A stretch of DNA of 64,000 nt from NCBI GenBank assembly GCA_900544095.1, contig UQTV01000003.1:124001-188000 (forward strand). Direction: 5' to 3'. The translations under genes were made by a program, and so were the position numbers. Origin of the DNA: an uncultured Collinsella sp. GTDB lineage: Bacteria > Actinomycetota > Coriobacteriia > Coriobacteriales > Coriobacteriaceae. Positions 41,608-52,605 of this stretch are shown piece after piece; the stretch's first letter is position 1, and each line of letters begins with the position of its first letter. The notes below the pieces were generated by a model. It was given only the letters and a program-made list of their open reading frames with translations. It did no database searches and was not told the DNA's origin.

Positions 41608-42530
41608 AGCTCCACCCGCATAATGCGCCGGATAACCACCAGGGCAACGGCGTTGAGGGCAAGACCCAGCACCACAGCGCCCGCGCCGGCAGGCGTCGCA
41701 AGACCGCGACGAAAATCTGCCGAAAGCAGCGCCAACACCGCGCACATGCCCGCCGGCATCGCCGCGACCATATGCGCAGACATGCGAGCCTGCGACGTCT
41801 TAACATCCAGGCGGCGCTTGAGCTCAATGCGCTCCCCCACCATGCTCGACGCCTCGGACAGTAAGTCGGCAAGCGGAGCGCCGGTGCGCTGAGACACCTT
41901 AAGCGCCAAGGTCACAAGCGAAAGACCGGGGGCGTCGATACGCACGAGCAAGTCATCGAGCGCGTCGGTCGCCGAGATGCCGCAATCGATCGCCGCCGCC
42001 ACCCGCAAAAACTCGGCATGCACTGGCTCTTGCGCATGAGCGCCCACAAAGCGCATGCCCTGGGCCAGCGAATGTCCCGAGGCAAGCGACATGGAAAGTG
42101 CGGTAAACGCCTCGGGCATTGCCTCTTCTGCATCGTGTTGCTCGCACCGGCTCTCAAAGCCATCCCGAGCGGCACCAACGGCAAACGGAGCAACAAGTCC
42201 CAAGGCAAATCCGAGGGGCGATAACGACACCATCGTTAGTAAAACGCAGCAGACACCGCTCGATAGCAGCAGAAACGCCAAACGTCCCGAAGCATCTTCG
42301 ATCACGAGGCCAAGGCGATGCGCCGGAGCCAGCGATGCCCACGAACGGGCGATCTTTTTCAGCAGATCGTTTTCCACCAGTTCACGCGGCAGCCTCTCTG
42401 CCACCGTCTCGAGCGCCTGACGTGCCAGCTCCGCCGGCGGTACCTGCGGCACACGAGGTTCCGCCCCGCACGCCGTCGCGACAGAAAGCCCTGCCAAGCC
42501 CCCTACGACGAGGGGCACAGCGATCTCCAT
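41604..42530 (-). CDS. tadB: TadB-like inner-membrane pilus assembly protein
   Basis: 308 residues. Helices at about 5-22 and 85-120 (FLLLSSGVCCVLLTMVSLSP) are followed by the T2SS-F domain (EAFTALSMSLASGHSLAQGM, LSLVTLALKVSQRTGAPLAD) and a final pair of helices ending VVIRRIMRVEL. Together with TadC it forms the assembly platform. It overlaps tadA by 28 bases and tadC by 4. Confidence 0.9.
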   Translation of the reverse strand: MEIAVPLVVGGLAGLSVATACGAEPRVPQVPPAELARQALETVAERLPRELVENDLLKKIARSWASLAPAHRLGLVIEDASGRLAFLLLSSGVCCVLLTMVSLSPLGFALGLVAPFAVGAARDGFESRCEQHDAEEAMPEAFTALSMSLASGHSLAQGMRFVGAHAQEPVHAEFLRVAAAIDCGISATDALDDLLVRIDAPGLSLVTLALKVSQRTGAPLADLLSEASSMVGERIELKRRLDVKTSQARMSAHMVAAMPAGMCAVLALLSADFRRGLATPAGAGAVVLGLALNAVALVVIRRIMRVEL

Positions 42531-43831
42531 TCGTCCACCTCCTCTTGTGTGAGCGTCCCCGACCGCAGGCCTTCTGCGATAAACGGCGGCTCGCGGTCAA
42601 GCGTCCAGGTGCGCTCGGCGGCATCGAACGTCACATAGCGCTCGAGCTCTACGCCGCCCGATGCGGCGCGTCGCACCCCCGAATACGAGGAGACGAAGCG
42701 CCTGCCATCGGCGTGGCGCTCGGACATCACGATACCGTCGAGCGCCATGGCAATCTGCTCCTCGATGAGCTCACTCGGCAGGTCGATGCCATAACGTGCA
42801 AGCAACGTCAGACGCACCACGGTCTCCTGTTCTGAACCCGCATGAAGTGTGGTGAGCGACCCGTCGTGGCCCGTGTTCATGGCCTGCAACATGTCGCAGC
42901 ACTCGGCACCGCGCACCTCGCCCACCACGATGCGGTCGGGGCGCATGCGCAGGGCATTAGTTACCAGGTCGCGGATCGTCACCGCGCCTTCACCCTCAAT
43001 TGAAGCCTCGCGCGCCTCTAGGCGCACCACGTGCGGATGATGCGCAAACTTGAGCTCGGCAGAGTCCTCGATCGTCACGATGCGCTCGCCGGTGGAAATC
43101 TCACATGACAACGCGTTGAGCAGGGTGGTCTTACCAGATCCCGTGCCTCCCGCAACCGCCAGGTCCTGTCGCAGCGACACCGCGCACGACAGCAGCTGCG
43201 CATACCAAAGCGGCAGCGACCCCAGCCCCACAAGCTCGTCCAGCGAGCAGATACGGTCCGAGAACTTTCGGATGGTGAGAATCGGTCCGTCAATCGCCAC
43301 AGGCGGAATCACCGCGTTGACGCGATAGCCCGTTTTGAGGCGGGCGTTGACGATGGGGCTGCGCTCGTCGATACGGCGGCCAAGTGGCGAGATGATGCGG
43401 TCGATAAGCACACGGATCTGTTCATCATCCTCAAACGCATGCTCGATGGGGTACAAGACGCCGCCGCGTTCAAAGAAAGCCGAGCGGCAGCCGTTGATCA
43501 TGATCTCGGTAACGGTGTCGTCCTCGATGAGCGGCTGCAACGGCCCCAAGCCCACCACGTCATCCAAAATCTCGTCGATGATGGCCTCGCGCTCGGTCGT
43601 CGCGAGATCGGTCGGCTCCTCAACATTGAGCGCCGCCTCCACCGCAGGACGCAATTCCGAGCGGGCAAGTGTCGGGTCGATATAGGCGCTGATACGCGCC
43701 ACTTCGTCGTAACCCATGCGGTCCATCACGGCGCGCTTGGTGCGTCGTTTCACCGCGCGGCGACGCCCCACATCTACAGGCGCTGCCGCCGCTGCAGCGC
43801 CGGCAGCCTTAATCCTCGTTTGCAGGCTCAT
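42503..43831 (-). CDS. tadA: TadA/CpaF pilus assembly ATPase
   Basis: Hexameric secretion ATPase that powers Flp pilus assembly, 442 residues. Motifs: N-terminal domain with DDTVTEIMINGCRSAFFERG, Walker A AVAGGTGSGKTTLLNAL (about 226-242), Asp box RIVTIEDSAEL, Walker B RPDRIVVGEVRGAECCDML and His box MNTGHDGSLTTLHA. An Ala-rich then Arg/Lys-rich N-terminus (about 1-35) precedes the conserved part. It overlaps tadZ by 4 bases. Confidence 0.96.
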   Translation of the reverse strand: MSLQTRIKAAGAAAAAAPVDVGRRRAVKRRTKRAVMDRMGYDEVARISAYIDPTLARSELRPAVEAALNVEEPTDLATTEREAIIDEILDDVVGLGPLQPLIEDDTVTEIMINGCRSAFFERGGVLYPIEHAFEDDEQIRVLIDRIISPLGRRIDERSPIVNARLKTGYRVNAVIPPVAIDGPILTIRKFSDRICSLDELVGLGSLPLWYAQLLSCAVSLRQDLAVAGGTGSGKTTLLNALSCEISTGERIVTIEDSAELKFAHHPHVVRLEAREASIEGEGAVTIRDLVTNALRMRPDRIVVGEVRGAECCDMLQAMNTGHDGSLTTLHAGSEQETVVRLTLLARYGIDLPSELIEEQIAMALDGIVMSERHADGRRFVSSYSGVRRAASGGVELERYVTFDAAERTWTLDREPPFIAEGLRSGTLTQEEVDEWRSLCPSS

Positions 43832-45477
43832 CGCTGATCACCCTCGCGCAACCAGGGAAGGCGGATACGCGGGCGTTCGGTGCGCGTTGCACGGTCGGCG
43901 ACCATATCGCTCCAAGGGCCGACGGCGCACCCCAGTTCCACGAGCATCTCGCGCGTGGCCTCGCGCACGCTGGTCGCAAAAGCGCTGGTCTGCCCCACTG
44001 CCTCGTCAGCGCGCCCAAACGCCATGAGCGCGGCGAGATCCTGCCCGCCATCGGCGATACGAATCTTGGAGCTCAACGCACAGGCAATCTCAAAGCGCAT
44101 GGCGACGTCCTCGTCTGCCCCGCGCGCACCGAACCGGTTGAACACGGCGCTCATACGCGTGCGCGGCACACCTACTCGACTTGCCAGTTCAATGACGCGC
44201 GACGCCGATGTCGCAGACGACACCGCAGCATCGCCAACGACCAGGCAACGGTCGCTCGCCGCCACCGCAGCCGCCACGGCGTCGCCCCAAAAGACCGAGG
44301 TATCGATAAAGACCACGTCGGATTCGCGACGCAGGACATCAAGCAGTAGCTCCACCGGACGTGCCATGAGCTCGGCTTGCTCGGGCGCCGCGACGGGACC
44401 CCAGAGCGTAACGCCCGGCGCCACGCGCATCGATGTGGCTACGATATCCGGCTCGGTGAGCGCGCCCGCCGCCGATGGCTCGATAAGTGCCGCCATATCG
44501 CGCGGAGCATCGACACCTAACAAGTCGTAAAGGTTTCCAAACATCAGGTCCAGGTCGAGCACGGCGGCACGCAAGCCCAACAGCGACGATGTGTGTGCCA
44601 TGGTGGCAACGATCGTCGACTTGCCGCAACCGCCCGAACCCGAAATGGCGCAGATGACCGAAGCTCGACGCTGCGGAGCGGCAGCGTCTGCCGGCGGCAT
44701 CGGAGGCGGCGGTGCGGGCGTCGGTGCCAGCGTCCCCGTCTCCTCCGCCGCAACCACACGCTGCGTCCAAGCCGGCATGGCAGCTTGTTCGGTCTGCGAA
44801 GCAAGCTCGTTCTGCGCAATCTGCTCATGCTGCATCAGCGACAACTCGCCGCACCCGGCAAAGCCCTCAACTTCGTCGAGTTCATCCACCAGATTCACGC
44901 CGTGCACGTATCCCATATCTACAGCCGGGGAGTCGCCAGCATGCTGCGCCGGCCCTCCAGCGTCATCGCATACAAGGGGGTTCCGGGGGCGCCGACCATG
45001 CTCGGCTTCCGCTTTTCCATAATCATCAACACGCGGGCCTCTTGTAGCGCGAGGCGCCCCGGGTTCCCTATCAACAAAAGCATCGGGCTCAATCGTCATG
45101 CGCCGATCGGAATCAACCGCTCCCTCGCCCGCGCGCCCGTTGCCGCATATACTGTGCGCAGCGATGACCTCGGTCGCCCCCGCGCGAAACAGCCCCTCGA
45201 TATCCGACGGATCGAGCGCTTCTATCAACACGACCACGCGACTCACGCGGCCTTCGGCCGTCAGGCGCGCAACAGTCTTGCGCACATCTTCGGTATCAAA
45301 CAGAGACGCCGCGATGATGGCAGCCCCGCGGCGCGACGGAAACGCCCGCGCCATGGAAACCAGCCCGTCCAGGTCACCCACGCGAAGCACCTGTGCACCC
45401 GCGTCACGGCCCTCGACTTCCCGCTGCAACAGCCCGTAATCGCCGCACGCGCAGCACGCAAGCCAGATCGCCTTCAT
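43828..45477 (-). CDS. tadZ: TadZ/CpaE-type MinD-like localisation ATPase
   Basis: 549 residues in three parts: an N-terminal atypical receiver-like domain (about 1-110, with VVVLIEALDPSDIEGLFRAG), a low-complexity linker with Pro runs (about 120-265), and a C-terminal ParA/MinD domain with Walker A ISGSGGCGKSTIVATMAH (about 278-295), AVLDLDLMFGNLYDLLG and VVFIDTSVFWGD. TadZ places the pilus machine in the cell. Start at ATG 45477 overlaps the cpaB stop (TGATG). The linker is much longer than in most TadZ. Confidence 0.9.
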   Translation of the reverse strand: MKAIWLACCACGDYGLLQREVEGRDAGAQVLRVGDLDGLVSMARAFPSRRGAAIIAASLFDTEDVRKTVARLTAEGRVSRVVVLIEALDPSDIEGLFRAGATEVIAAHSICGNGRAGEGAVDSDRRMTIEPDAFVDREPGAPRATRGPRVDDYGKAEAEHGRRPRNPLVCDDAGGPAQHAGDSPAVDMGYVHGVNLVDELDEVEGFAGCGELSLMQHEQIAQNELASQTEQAAMPAWTQRVVAAEETGTLAPTPAPPPPMPPADAAAPQRRASVICAISGSGGCGKSTIVATMAHTSSLLGLRAAVLDLDLMFGNLYDLLGVDAPRDMAALIEPSAAGALTEPDIVATSMRVAPGVTLWGPVAAPEQAELMARPVELLLDVLRRESDVVFIDTSVFWGDAVAAAVAASDRCLVVGDAAVSSATSASRVIELASRVGVPRTRMSAVFNRFGARGADEDVAMRFEIACALSSKIRIADGGQDLAALMAFGRADEAVGQTSAFATSVREATREMLVELGCAVGPWSDMVADRATRTERPRIRLPWLREGDQR

Positions 45478-46136
45478 CACTCGTCGCCTCCGCTCTTTTT
45501 GCCGCGCGCCGTGGCGGGAATCGTCAAGCTGACCGTTCCCTTGCCCGAGGCGCCCAGCAGTTCCTTGACGTCTTCGGGGTCAGCCGCCAGCGTCACCCAT
45601 TCGATCTTGCCCTCGCGCGTGGCACCGGAATCCTCACTGGTATCGATCACGTGCGCGCCGCACAGTCGATCGGTTACGCCGTCTTTTTGCACATACACAT
45701 CCACGTAGCTGCCCACGCCCGTAGCACCGCCGACCGAGTGCTCGGCATCGACCGCCACCGAAACGGCAACCTTGCCCTTAGGCACCTCGAGCTTGTGGCT
45801 CTCGGCCTTGGTGTAGACATTGCAGATCACGGCGTTTTTGGGAATACGCGAAGTCGTCACGTCGCCGCGCACCTGGCGCAGCTCGGTCGCCGCATCACGC
45901 GGCAGCAGGCTCGCCAGCCATTCCTGGGTTATGACATTGGTCTCATCGAGGGTCTCGCCCACATCGATATCGCGCGCCGCGACGCATACCTCGACGCGAT
46001 CGCCACCGTACTTGGCCAAGGTCTCAGCCTGGACCTGTTCGGCTTGCGAGCGGATCGACGAGCCGTAAACCATGCAGAGCAGAGCAGCGAGCACGCCCGC
46101 GACCAGACTGATGGCGATGCGCTTGCTCTTGTTCAC
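45477..46136 (-). CDS. cpaB: CpaB/RcpC-type pilus assembly protein (SAF domain)
   Basis: 219 residues from the GTG at 46136, chosen for AGAGGAG 5 bases before it. One N-terminal helix (IAISLVAGVLAALLCMVYG), then a SAF domain: VEVCVAARDIDVGETLDETN and VRGDVTTSRIPKNAVICN, followed by the RcpC domain with KGKVAVSVAVDAEHSVGGAT. In Gram-negative bacteria this protein works with the outer-membrane secretin; here it is present without one and probably acts at the wall. First gene of the tad operon. Confidence 0.9.
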   Translation of the reverse strand: MNKSKRIAISLVAGVLAALLCMVYGSSIRSQAEQVQAETLAKYGGDRVEVCVAARDIDVGETLDETNVITQEWLASLLPRDAATELRQVRGDVTTSRIPKNAVICNVYTKAESHKLEVPKGKVAVSVAVDAEHSVGGATGVGSYVDVYVQKDGVTDRLCGAHVIDTSEDSGATREGKIEWVTLAADPEDVKELLGASGKGTVSLTIPATARGKKSGGDE

Positions 46137-46222
46137 GGCCGCTCCTCTCATGGCAGTGCCGGGCGAATGCCCGTACCACCATTGTCTGAGCGGTCAGAGT
46201 GCAAAGCGACGCAATCGCGATC

Positions 46223-46306
46223 TTGGTTTTCGATGTCAAACCAATCGCTGACCAAAAGCTGACCAGCCCGTCAAGCTCGTGGCAAGGTTTTGGTCAGCAC
46301 GTCAGC
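46223..46306. promoter_or_regulatory. Clustered repeats upstream of the tad operon
   Basis: GCTGACCAAAA (46247-46257) and GCTGACCA (46258-46265) face TTTTGGTCAGC (46288-46298), with a further GTCAGC at 46301. TTGGTTT/AAACCAA (46223-46244) forms a second inverted repeat. The cluster ends about 90 bases before the cpaB start. It looks like a multi-site operator; the regulator is unknown. Confidence 0.5.
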
Positions 46307-46336
46307 AAACTGCATGTTTCGAGGCTTTTCCGCAGC

Positions 46337-46372
46337 AAAAAAGCCGTCTCCCGAACAGTTGGGAGACGGCTG
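46337..46372 (-). terminator. Intrinsic terminator of rsgA
   Basis: Minus strand: AGCCGTCTCCC pairs with GGGAGACGGCT, followed by TTTTT, just past the rsgA stop. Confidence 0.9.
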
Positions 46373-46388
46373 TCATAGGAAAAATCAA

Positions 46389-47573
46389 TTACAGATGGAC
46401 ATCGGGATCGAGCATTTGAGCGCTCACGCGCATGGATGACGCTAGGTTTTGGAACGTTTCCAGACGCAGGCTGTCAATCTGCCCGGCGTCCTCGGCCTCG
46501 CGAACGGCGCAACCCGGCTCATGGGTATGCGTGCAATCGCCAAACCGGCACGCGCGCGATGCCTCGACAATCTCGGGGAAGGCGCGCGCCAGACCACGCT
46601 CGTGACCCACGAGCGGTAGGCTGCGCAGGCCCGGGGCATCGGCGATCACACCGGCGTCGCCCGGCAGCGCCACCATCACGCGCGCGACGGTAGTGTGACG
46701 GCCCTGGTCGTCGCGTTCGCGCACACCGCCGGTCGCCAACGTATCGTGGCCCAGCAGTGCATTGAGCAGCGTCGACTTGCCGGCACCCGACTCGCCCAGA
46801 ATCATGGCGCAGCTCCCGGCAGGCACGCAGGCACGGACCTCGTCCAGGCCGCGGCCCTCGGCAGAGGACGTCACGATCACGCGCACGTCCGGACCCACCA
46901 GGCGGCGCACGCGGTCCAGATCGCGCTCGAGCTCCTCGGCATCGCAGCGGTCAGCTTTGGTGAGCACCACCACCGGTTCGGCATCGCAGTCGAGCGCCAA
47001 CACCAGCGAGCGCGCCACGCGGTCGAGCAGCACCCCACCGGGACCGAGCGCCTGCACGATTAGCACGCTATCCACGTTGGAGCAGAGCACCTGGCGCTCT
47101 CCGCGGGCACGGCCGCGCCAACGCTCAAAGCTCGTACGGCGCGGCAGCACGCACTCAATCACGCCCATATCGTGCCCGGGAGCGCGGCGCACCGCCACGC
47201 GGTCGCCCACGGCGGGCAGCAAAACCTCGTCCTCGCCACGAGACTTGGCAAATCCTACGGCATGCTCGGCACGGAAGGTGTCGTCGGCAGTCGCTACCAG
47301 CGGAAACCCACGATCCAGGCGCACCACGGCACCCAGTTGCATCTGCTCGGGCTCCTCGGCCCGAGCACAAAAATCATCGAAGGCAGCCTGCTGAGCCTCA
47401 TCGACTGGCAGGTCATCGAACGCCGGAACATCCTGCAGCGTATCGAGTCCCGGCACGCTTGCCAGCAGCTCCTCGGCAGATGCGGGGGCTTCGGTCGCAA
47501 GCTTCCGACGACGATCGCGCTTAGCCCGCGCCCCCGTCGTCTTTTTCTTCGCCTTAGCCTTCGCCTTACCCAC
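46389..47573 (-). CDS. rsgA: Ribosome small-subunit-dependent GTPase RsgA
   Basis: Circularly permuted GTPase that checks late 30S assembly. 394 residues. An extra Lys/Arg-rich N-terminus of about 90 residues precedes the OB fold (LGAVVRLDRGFPLVATADD). The G motifs come in permuted order: G4 VVVLTKADRC, G5 VTSSAEGRG, G1 ILGESGAGKSTLLNAL, G3 VIADAPGLRSLPL. The zinc site CRFGDCTHTHEPGCAVREA follows. The start at 47573 is a GTG with GGGAGGCGCTT; upstream open frame is not supported by an RBS. The switch 2 usually reads D-T-P-G; here it is D-A-P-G. Confidence 0.94.
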   Translation of the reverse strand: MGKAKAKAKKKTTGARAKRDRRRKLATEAPASAEELLASVPGLDTLQDVPAFDDLPVDEAQQAAFDDFCARAEEPEQMQLGAVVRLDRGFPLVATADDTFRAEHAVGFAKSRGEDEVLLPAVGDRVAVRRAPGHDMGVIECVLPRRTSFERWRGRARGERQVLCSNVDSVLIVQALGPGGVLLDRVARSLVLALDCDAEPVVVLTKADRCDAEELERDLDRVRRLVGPDVRVIVTSSAEGRGLDEVRACVPAGSCAMILGESGAGKSTLLNALLGHDTLATGGVRERDDQGRHTTVARVMVALPGDAGVIADAPGLRSLPLVGHERGLARAFPEIVEASRACRFGDCTHTHEPGCAVREAEDAGQIDSLRLETFQNLASSMRVSAQMLDPDVHL

Positions 47574-47614
47574 AAGCGCCTCCCAGCACCATAAATCACA
47601 ACTGAGCAGGTATT

Positions 47615-47655
47615 TTAAATCAAATAGAGCTGGCCGGGCAAAGCCCGACCAGCTC
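47615..47655 (-). terminator. Terminator after the P-type ATPase gene
   Basis: Minus strand: GAGCTGGTCGGGC pairs with GCCCGGCCAGCTC around TTT, followed by TATTTGATTTAAAAT. It is about 160 bases past the ATPase stop, with the palindrome at 47716 in between. Confidence 0.65.
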
Positions 47656-47715
47656 ACAAACTTTCCCTCAGCCCTTTATCATCCGCGCGGGAGAAAAGCC
47701 AGCAAGGATACCGCA

Positions 47716-47803
47716 GGGCCCGCCCCGGAAGCCCTTTCTCCCGAACGATTCCACAGCGCGAAGCGCGAGGACCAGTGAGGGAGAAAGGGCGTGGGGCGGG
47801 CCC
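47716..47803. repeat. Second long-palindrome family, copy 1
   Basis: GGGCCCGCCCC pairs with GGGGCGGGCCC and GCCCTTTCTCCC with GGGAGAAAGGGC. The apex has CGCG-AAG-CGCG followed by GAGGACC. The copy at 56459 has different but paired arms and the same AAGCG-x-GGAGGACC-like apex. Both lie just downstream of a minus-strand gene's stop. Confidence 0.72.
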
Positions 47804-47814
47804 GGACGAGTGCG

Positions 47815-50496
<2,682 letters not shown>

Positions 50497-50503
50497 ATAG
50501 AGT

Positions 50504-50605
50504 CCCCTCCTGGGATTCGGGCCACTCAGCAGATTGATGCCCGATCATAATTCCCAGGAGAAGGGCAAGGGCTCATCAAGGCTGCCGTGCTGAGCGGCAG
50601 TTGAT
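50504..50605 (-). promoter_or_regulatory. Structured leader that occludes the RBS of the P-type ATPase
   Basis: In RNA sense, CTCCTGGGA (50552-50560) pairs perfectly with TCCCAGGAG (50507-50515), which is part of the Shine-Dalgarno AGGAGGGG. An inner stem TCGGGC/GCCCGA (50539-50544 with 50517-50522) closes the same arm. Upstream, a second hairpin (50575-50605) pairs ATCAA-CTGCCG with CGGCAG-TTGAT. This looks like a translational switch. I do not see the yybP-ykoY, NiCo or magnesium riboswitch consensus. The stretch 50606-50843 shows nothing recognisable. Confidence 0.6.
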
Positions 50606-50844
50606 AGTGGAGCTATGGTACCCCAAAGCGACGCGTCTAGCCAAAACAATCGGTTTGGAAATATGGTCCGCACGCAACGGTGCAGACCGTGTGATGCTCA
50701 ACATTGGTAAAACGTTTTTTCTTCGGCACATCGCCAAACTGACATATCGCCCAGATAGCAGCGGTTGGAGTGGTTGGTAAAGATTTTTCATATACCGTTT
50801 TTCCCGCAAAAAATGAACTTCCATTTCGGCATACGGTCGATTTT

Positions 50845-50875
50845 TTGGGGTATTCGGTCGGCATTTCGTTATAAT
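50845..50875 (+). promoter_or_regulatory. Promoter of pyk
   Basis: TATAAT at 50870-50875 with TTGGGG at 50845-50850 (19-bp spacing). The transcript would start near 50882, leaving a leader of about 57 bases with the RBS TGGAGGTCTGA. Confidence 0.6.
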
Positions 50876-50938
50876 CATCTCGGTTTTATTTCTTATGGTT
50901 TATCTATCAGCGCAAGACGATGTCAGATGGAGGTCTGA

Positions 50939-52399
50939 ATGTACAAGCGCACTAAGATTGTATGCACCATGGGTCCCGCCTGCGATAGCGACGAGACCAT
51001 CCGCGAGATGATCAAGGCGGGCATGAACGTCGCCCGTTTTAACTTCTCGCACGGCTCCTACGACGAGCACCACGGTCGCATCGAGCGCGTCCGCCGTATT
51101 TCCAAGGAGCTCGGTCTGCCTGTCGGCATCCTGCTCGACACCAAGGGCCCCGAGGTCCGCACCGGCCTTCTGGTCGACGGCAAGAAGGTTGCCGTCAAGA
51201 CCGGCGATAAGATCGTCGTCACCGCTCAGCCCACGTCCGAGGATTTCCACGGCACCGCTGAGCACATCTCCCTCGACTACCTGGCTCTGCCTTCCGAGGT
51301 CGAGAAGGGCTCCCTCATCCTGATCGATGACGGCCTGGTTGCCCTCGAGGTCGAGTCCGTCAGTGGCCAGGACATGACCTGCGTCGTTAAGAACGACGGC
51401 CTGATCGGCGAGCGCAAGGGCGTCAACATGCCCAACGTCAACATCTCGCTGCCCGCTATCACCGAGCGCGATCGTCAGGACATCCTCTTTGGCCTGACCG
51501 AGAACATCGACTACATCGCCGCTTCCTTCATCCGTGACGGCGAGTCCGTCCGCGGCATCCGCAAGCTTTGCCGCGAGAACGGTGGCGAGCACGTGACGAT
51601 CTTCCCGAAGATCGAGTGTGCCCTGGGCGTCGAGAACTTCGACGAGATCCTCGAGGCTTCCGACGGCATCATGGTCGCCCGTGGCGACCTGGGCATCGAG
51701 ATCAAGCCCGAGCTTGTTCCGCACATCCAGAAGGAGATCATCGCCAAGTGCAACGCGGCCTACAAGCCCGTTATCACCGCTACGCAGATGCTCGACTCCA
51801 TGCAGCAGAACCCGCGCCCGACGCGCGCCGAGGTTGCCGACGTTGCTAACGCCATCTACGACGGCACCGACGCCGTTATGCTCTCTGGCGAGTCCGCTGC
51901 CGGTAAGTACCCGGTCGAGGCCGTTAAGATGCAGGCCAGCATTGCTCTCGAGACCGAGAAGTACCTCCCGGCTCACGCTCCGCTCGAGGTTCCGGCCGAT
52001 GCTCACGGCACCCGCGTCGTCAACAACGTTGTGGGTATGTCCGCTGTGAACATGGCCACCACCGTTGGCGCCAAGTGCATCACCGTGCCGACGACCACCG
52101 GTCGTACTGCTCGCCTGATCTCGCACTTCCGTCCCAACATGCCGATCTGCGCGTTCTCCCGCCACGAGTGGGCCGTCCAGCAGATGATTATGTACTGGGG
52201 CGTTATCCCGCACCAGGCCGAAATTACCCAGGGCACCGTCAACGGCACGATCGTCAAGGCAATCGAGACCGCTAAGGAGCTCGGCTACGTCGAGGCCGGC
52301 GATCTGACCGTCGCTACCGCCGGCGATCCCCGCATGAGTGTTCAGCTCGAGGACAAGGTCTCCTCGACCAACGTCGCTTACGTCGCTCAGGTGCGCTAA
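50939..52399 (+). CDS. pyk: Pyruvate kinase
   Basis: Glycolytic enzyme converting PEP and ADP to pyruvate and ATP. 486 residues: KRTKIVCTMGPACDSDETI, MNVARFNFSHGSYDEH (Asn/Ser ligands of ATP and K+), LLDTKGPEVRTG, then IFPKIECALGVENFDEIL (catalytic Lys and metal Glu), IMVARGDLGIEI and the C-terminal domain ending SSTNVAYVAQVR. The length is typical of the bacterial type I enzyme; the extra PEP-like domain of some Firmicutes is absent. Codon use (frequent GCT, GTT, CGT, with few GCG or GTG) differs from neighbours and indicates very high expression. Strong RBS, promoter and terminator. Confidence 0.97.
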   Translation: MYKRTKIVCTMGPACDSDETIREMIKAGMNVARFNFSHGSYDEHHGRIERVRRISKELGLPVGILLDTKGPEVRTGLLVDGKKVAVKTGDKIVVTAQPTSEDFHGTAEHISLDYLALPSEVEKGSLILIDDGLVALEVESVSGQDMTCVVKNDGLIGERKGVNMPNVNISLPAITERDRQDILFGLTENIDYIAASFIRDGESVRGIRKLCRENGGEHVTIFPKIECALGVENFDEILEASDGIMVARGDLGIEIKPELVPHIQKEIIAKCNAAYKPVITATQMLDSMQQNPRPTRAEVADVANAIYDGTDAVMLSGESAAGKYPVEAVKMQASIALETEKYLPAHAPLEVPADAHGTRVVNNVVGMSAVNMATTVGAKCITVPTTTGRTARLISHFRPNMPICAFSRHEWAVQQMIMYWGVIPHQAEITQGTVNGTIVKAIETAKELGYVEAGDLTVATAGDPRMSVQLEDKVSSTNVAYVAQVR

Positions 52400-52427
52400 A
52401 TCGCACTTGCAAGCACGCTTGCATTGC

Positions 52428-52465
52428 AAAAGGGCCCGGAAGGCTTTGCCTTCCGGGCCCTTTTT
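52428..52465 (+). terminator. Intrinsic terminator of pyk
   Basis: AAAAGGGCCCGGAAGG pairs perfectly with CCTTCCGGGCCCTTTT, followed by a T. One of the strongest in the window. Confidence 0.93.
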
Positions 52466-52467
52466 AG

Positions 52468-52605
52468 ACCTTCTTCGTATGCCGCATCATCGATTTGTGT
52501 TCAGTCGCAAGCCTCTCCGATGCCGAGCGCACCACCGAAGACGCCCTGCGACGGGAGCCGTTGGTCAATTGGAATGAACTGTTCACCGTTAAGCCGGCCG
52601 GCTAG
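52468..52605 (+). pseudogene. Possible 3' remnant of a plus-strand gene
   Basis: A 45-codon open stretch with no good start reads VASLSDAERTTEDALRREPL then VNWNELFTVKPAG and a TAG at 52603. Composition looks coding and soluble, but the pyk terminator stands where the rest of the gene would be. The stop overlaps the stop of the convergent gene. Could be chance; I do not recognise the fragment. Confidence 0.3.

Noticed and set aside
50504..50605. yybP-ykoY (Mn2+), NiCo or magnesium riboswitch before the P-type ATPase
   Set aside because: None of the consensus cores can be seen, so only an unclassified structured leader is claimed.
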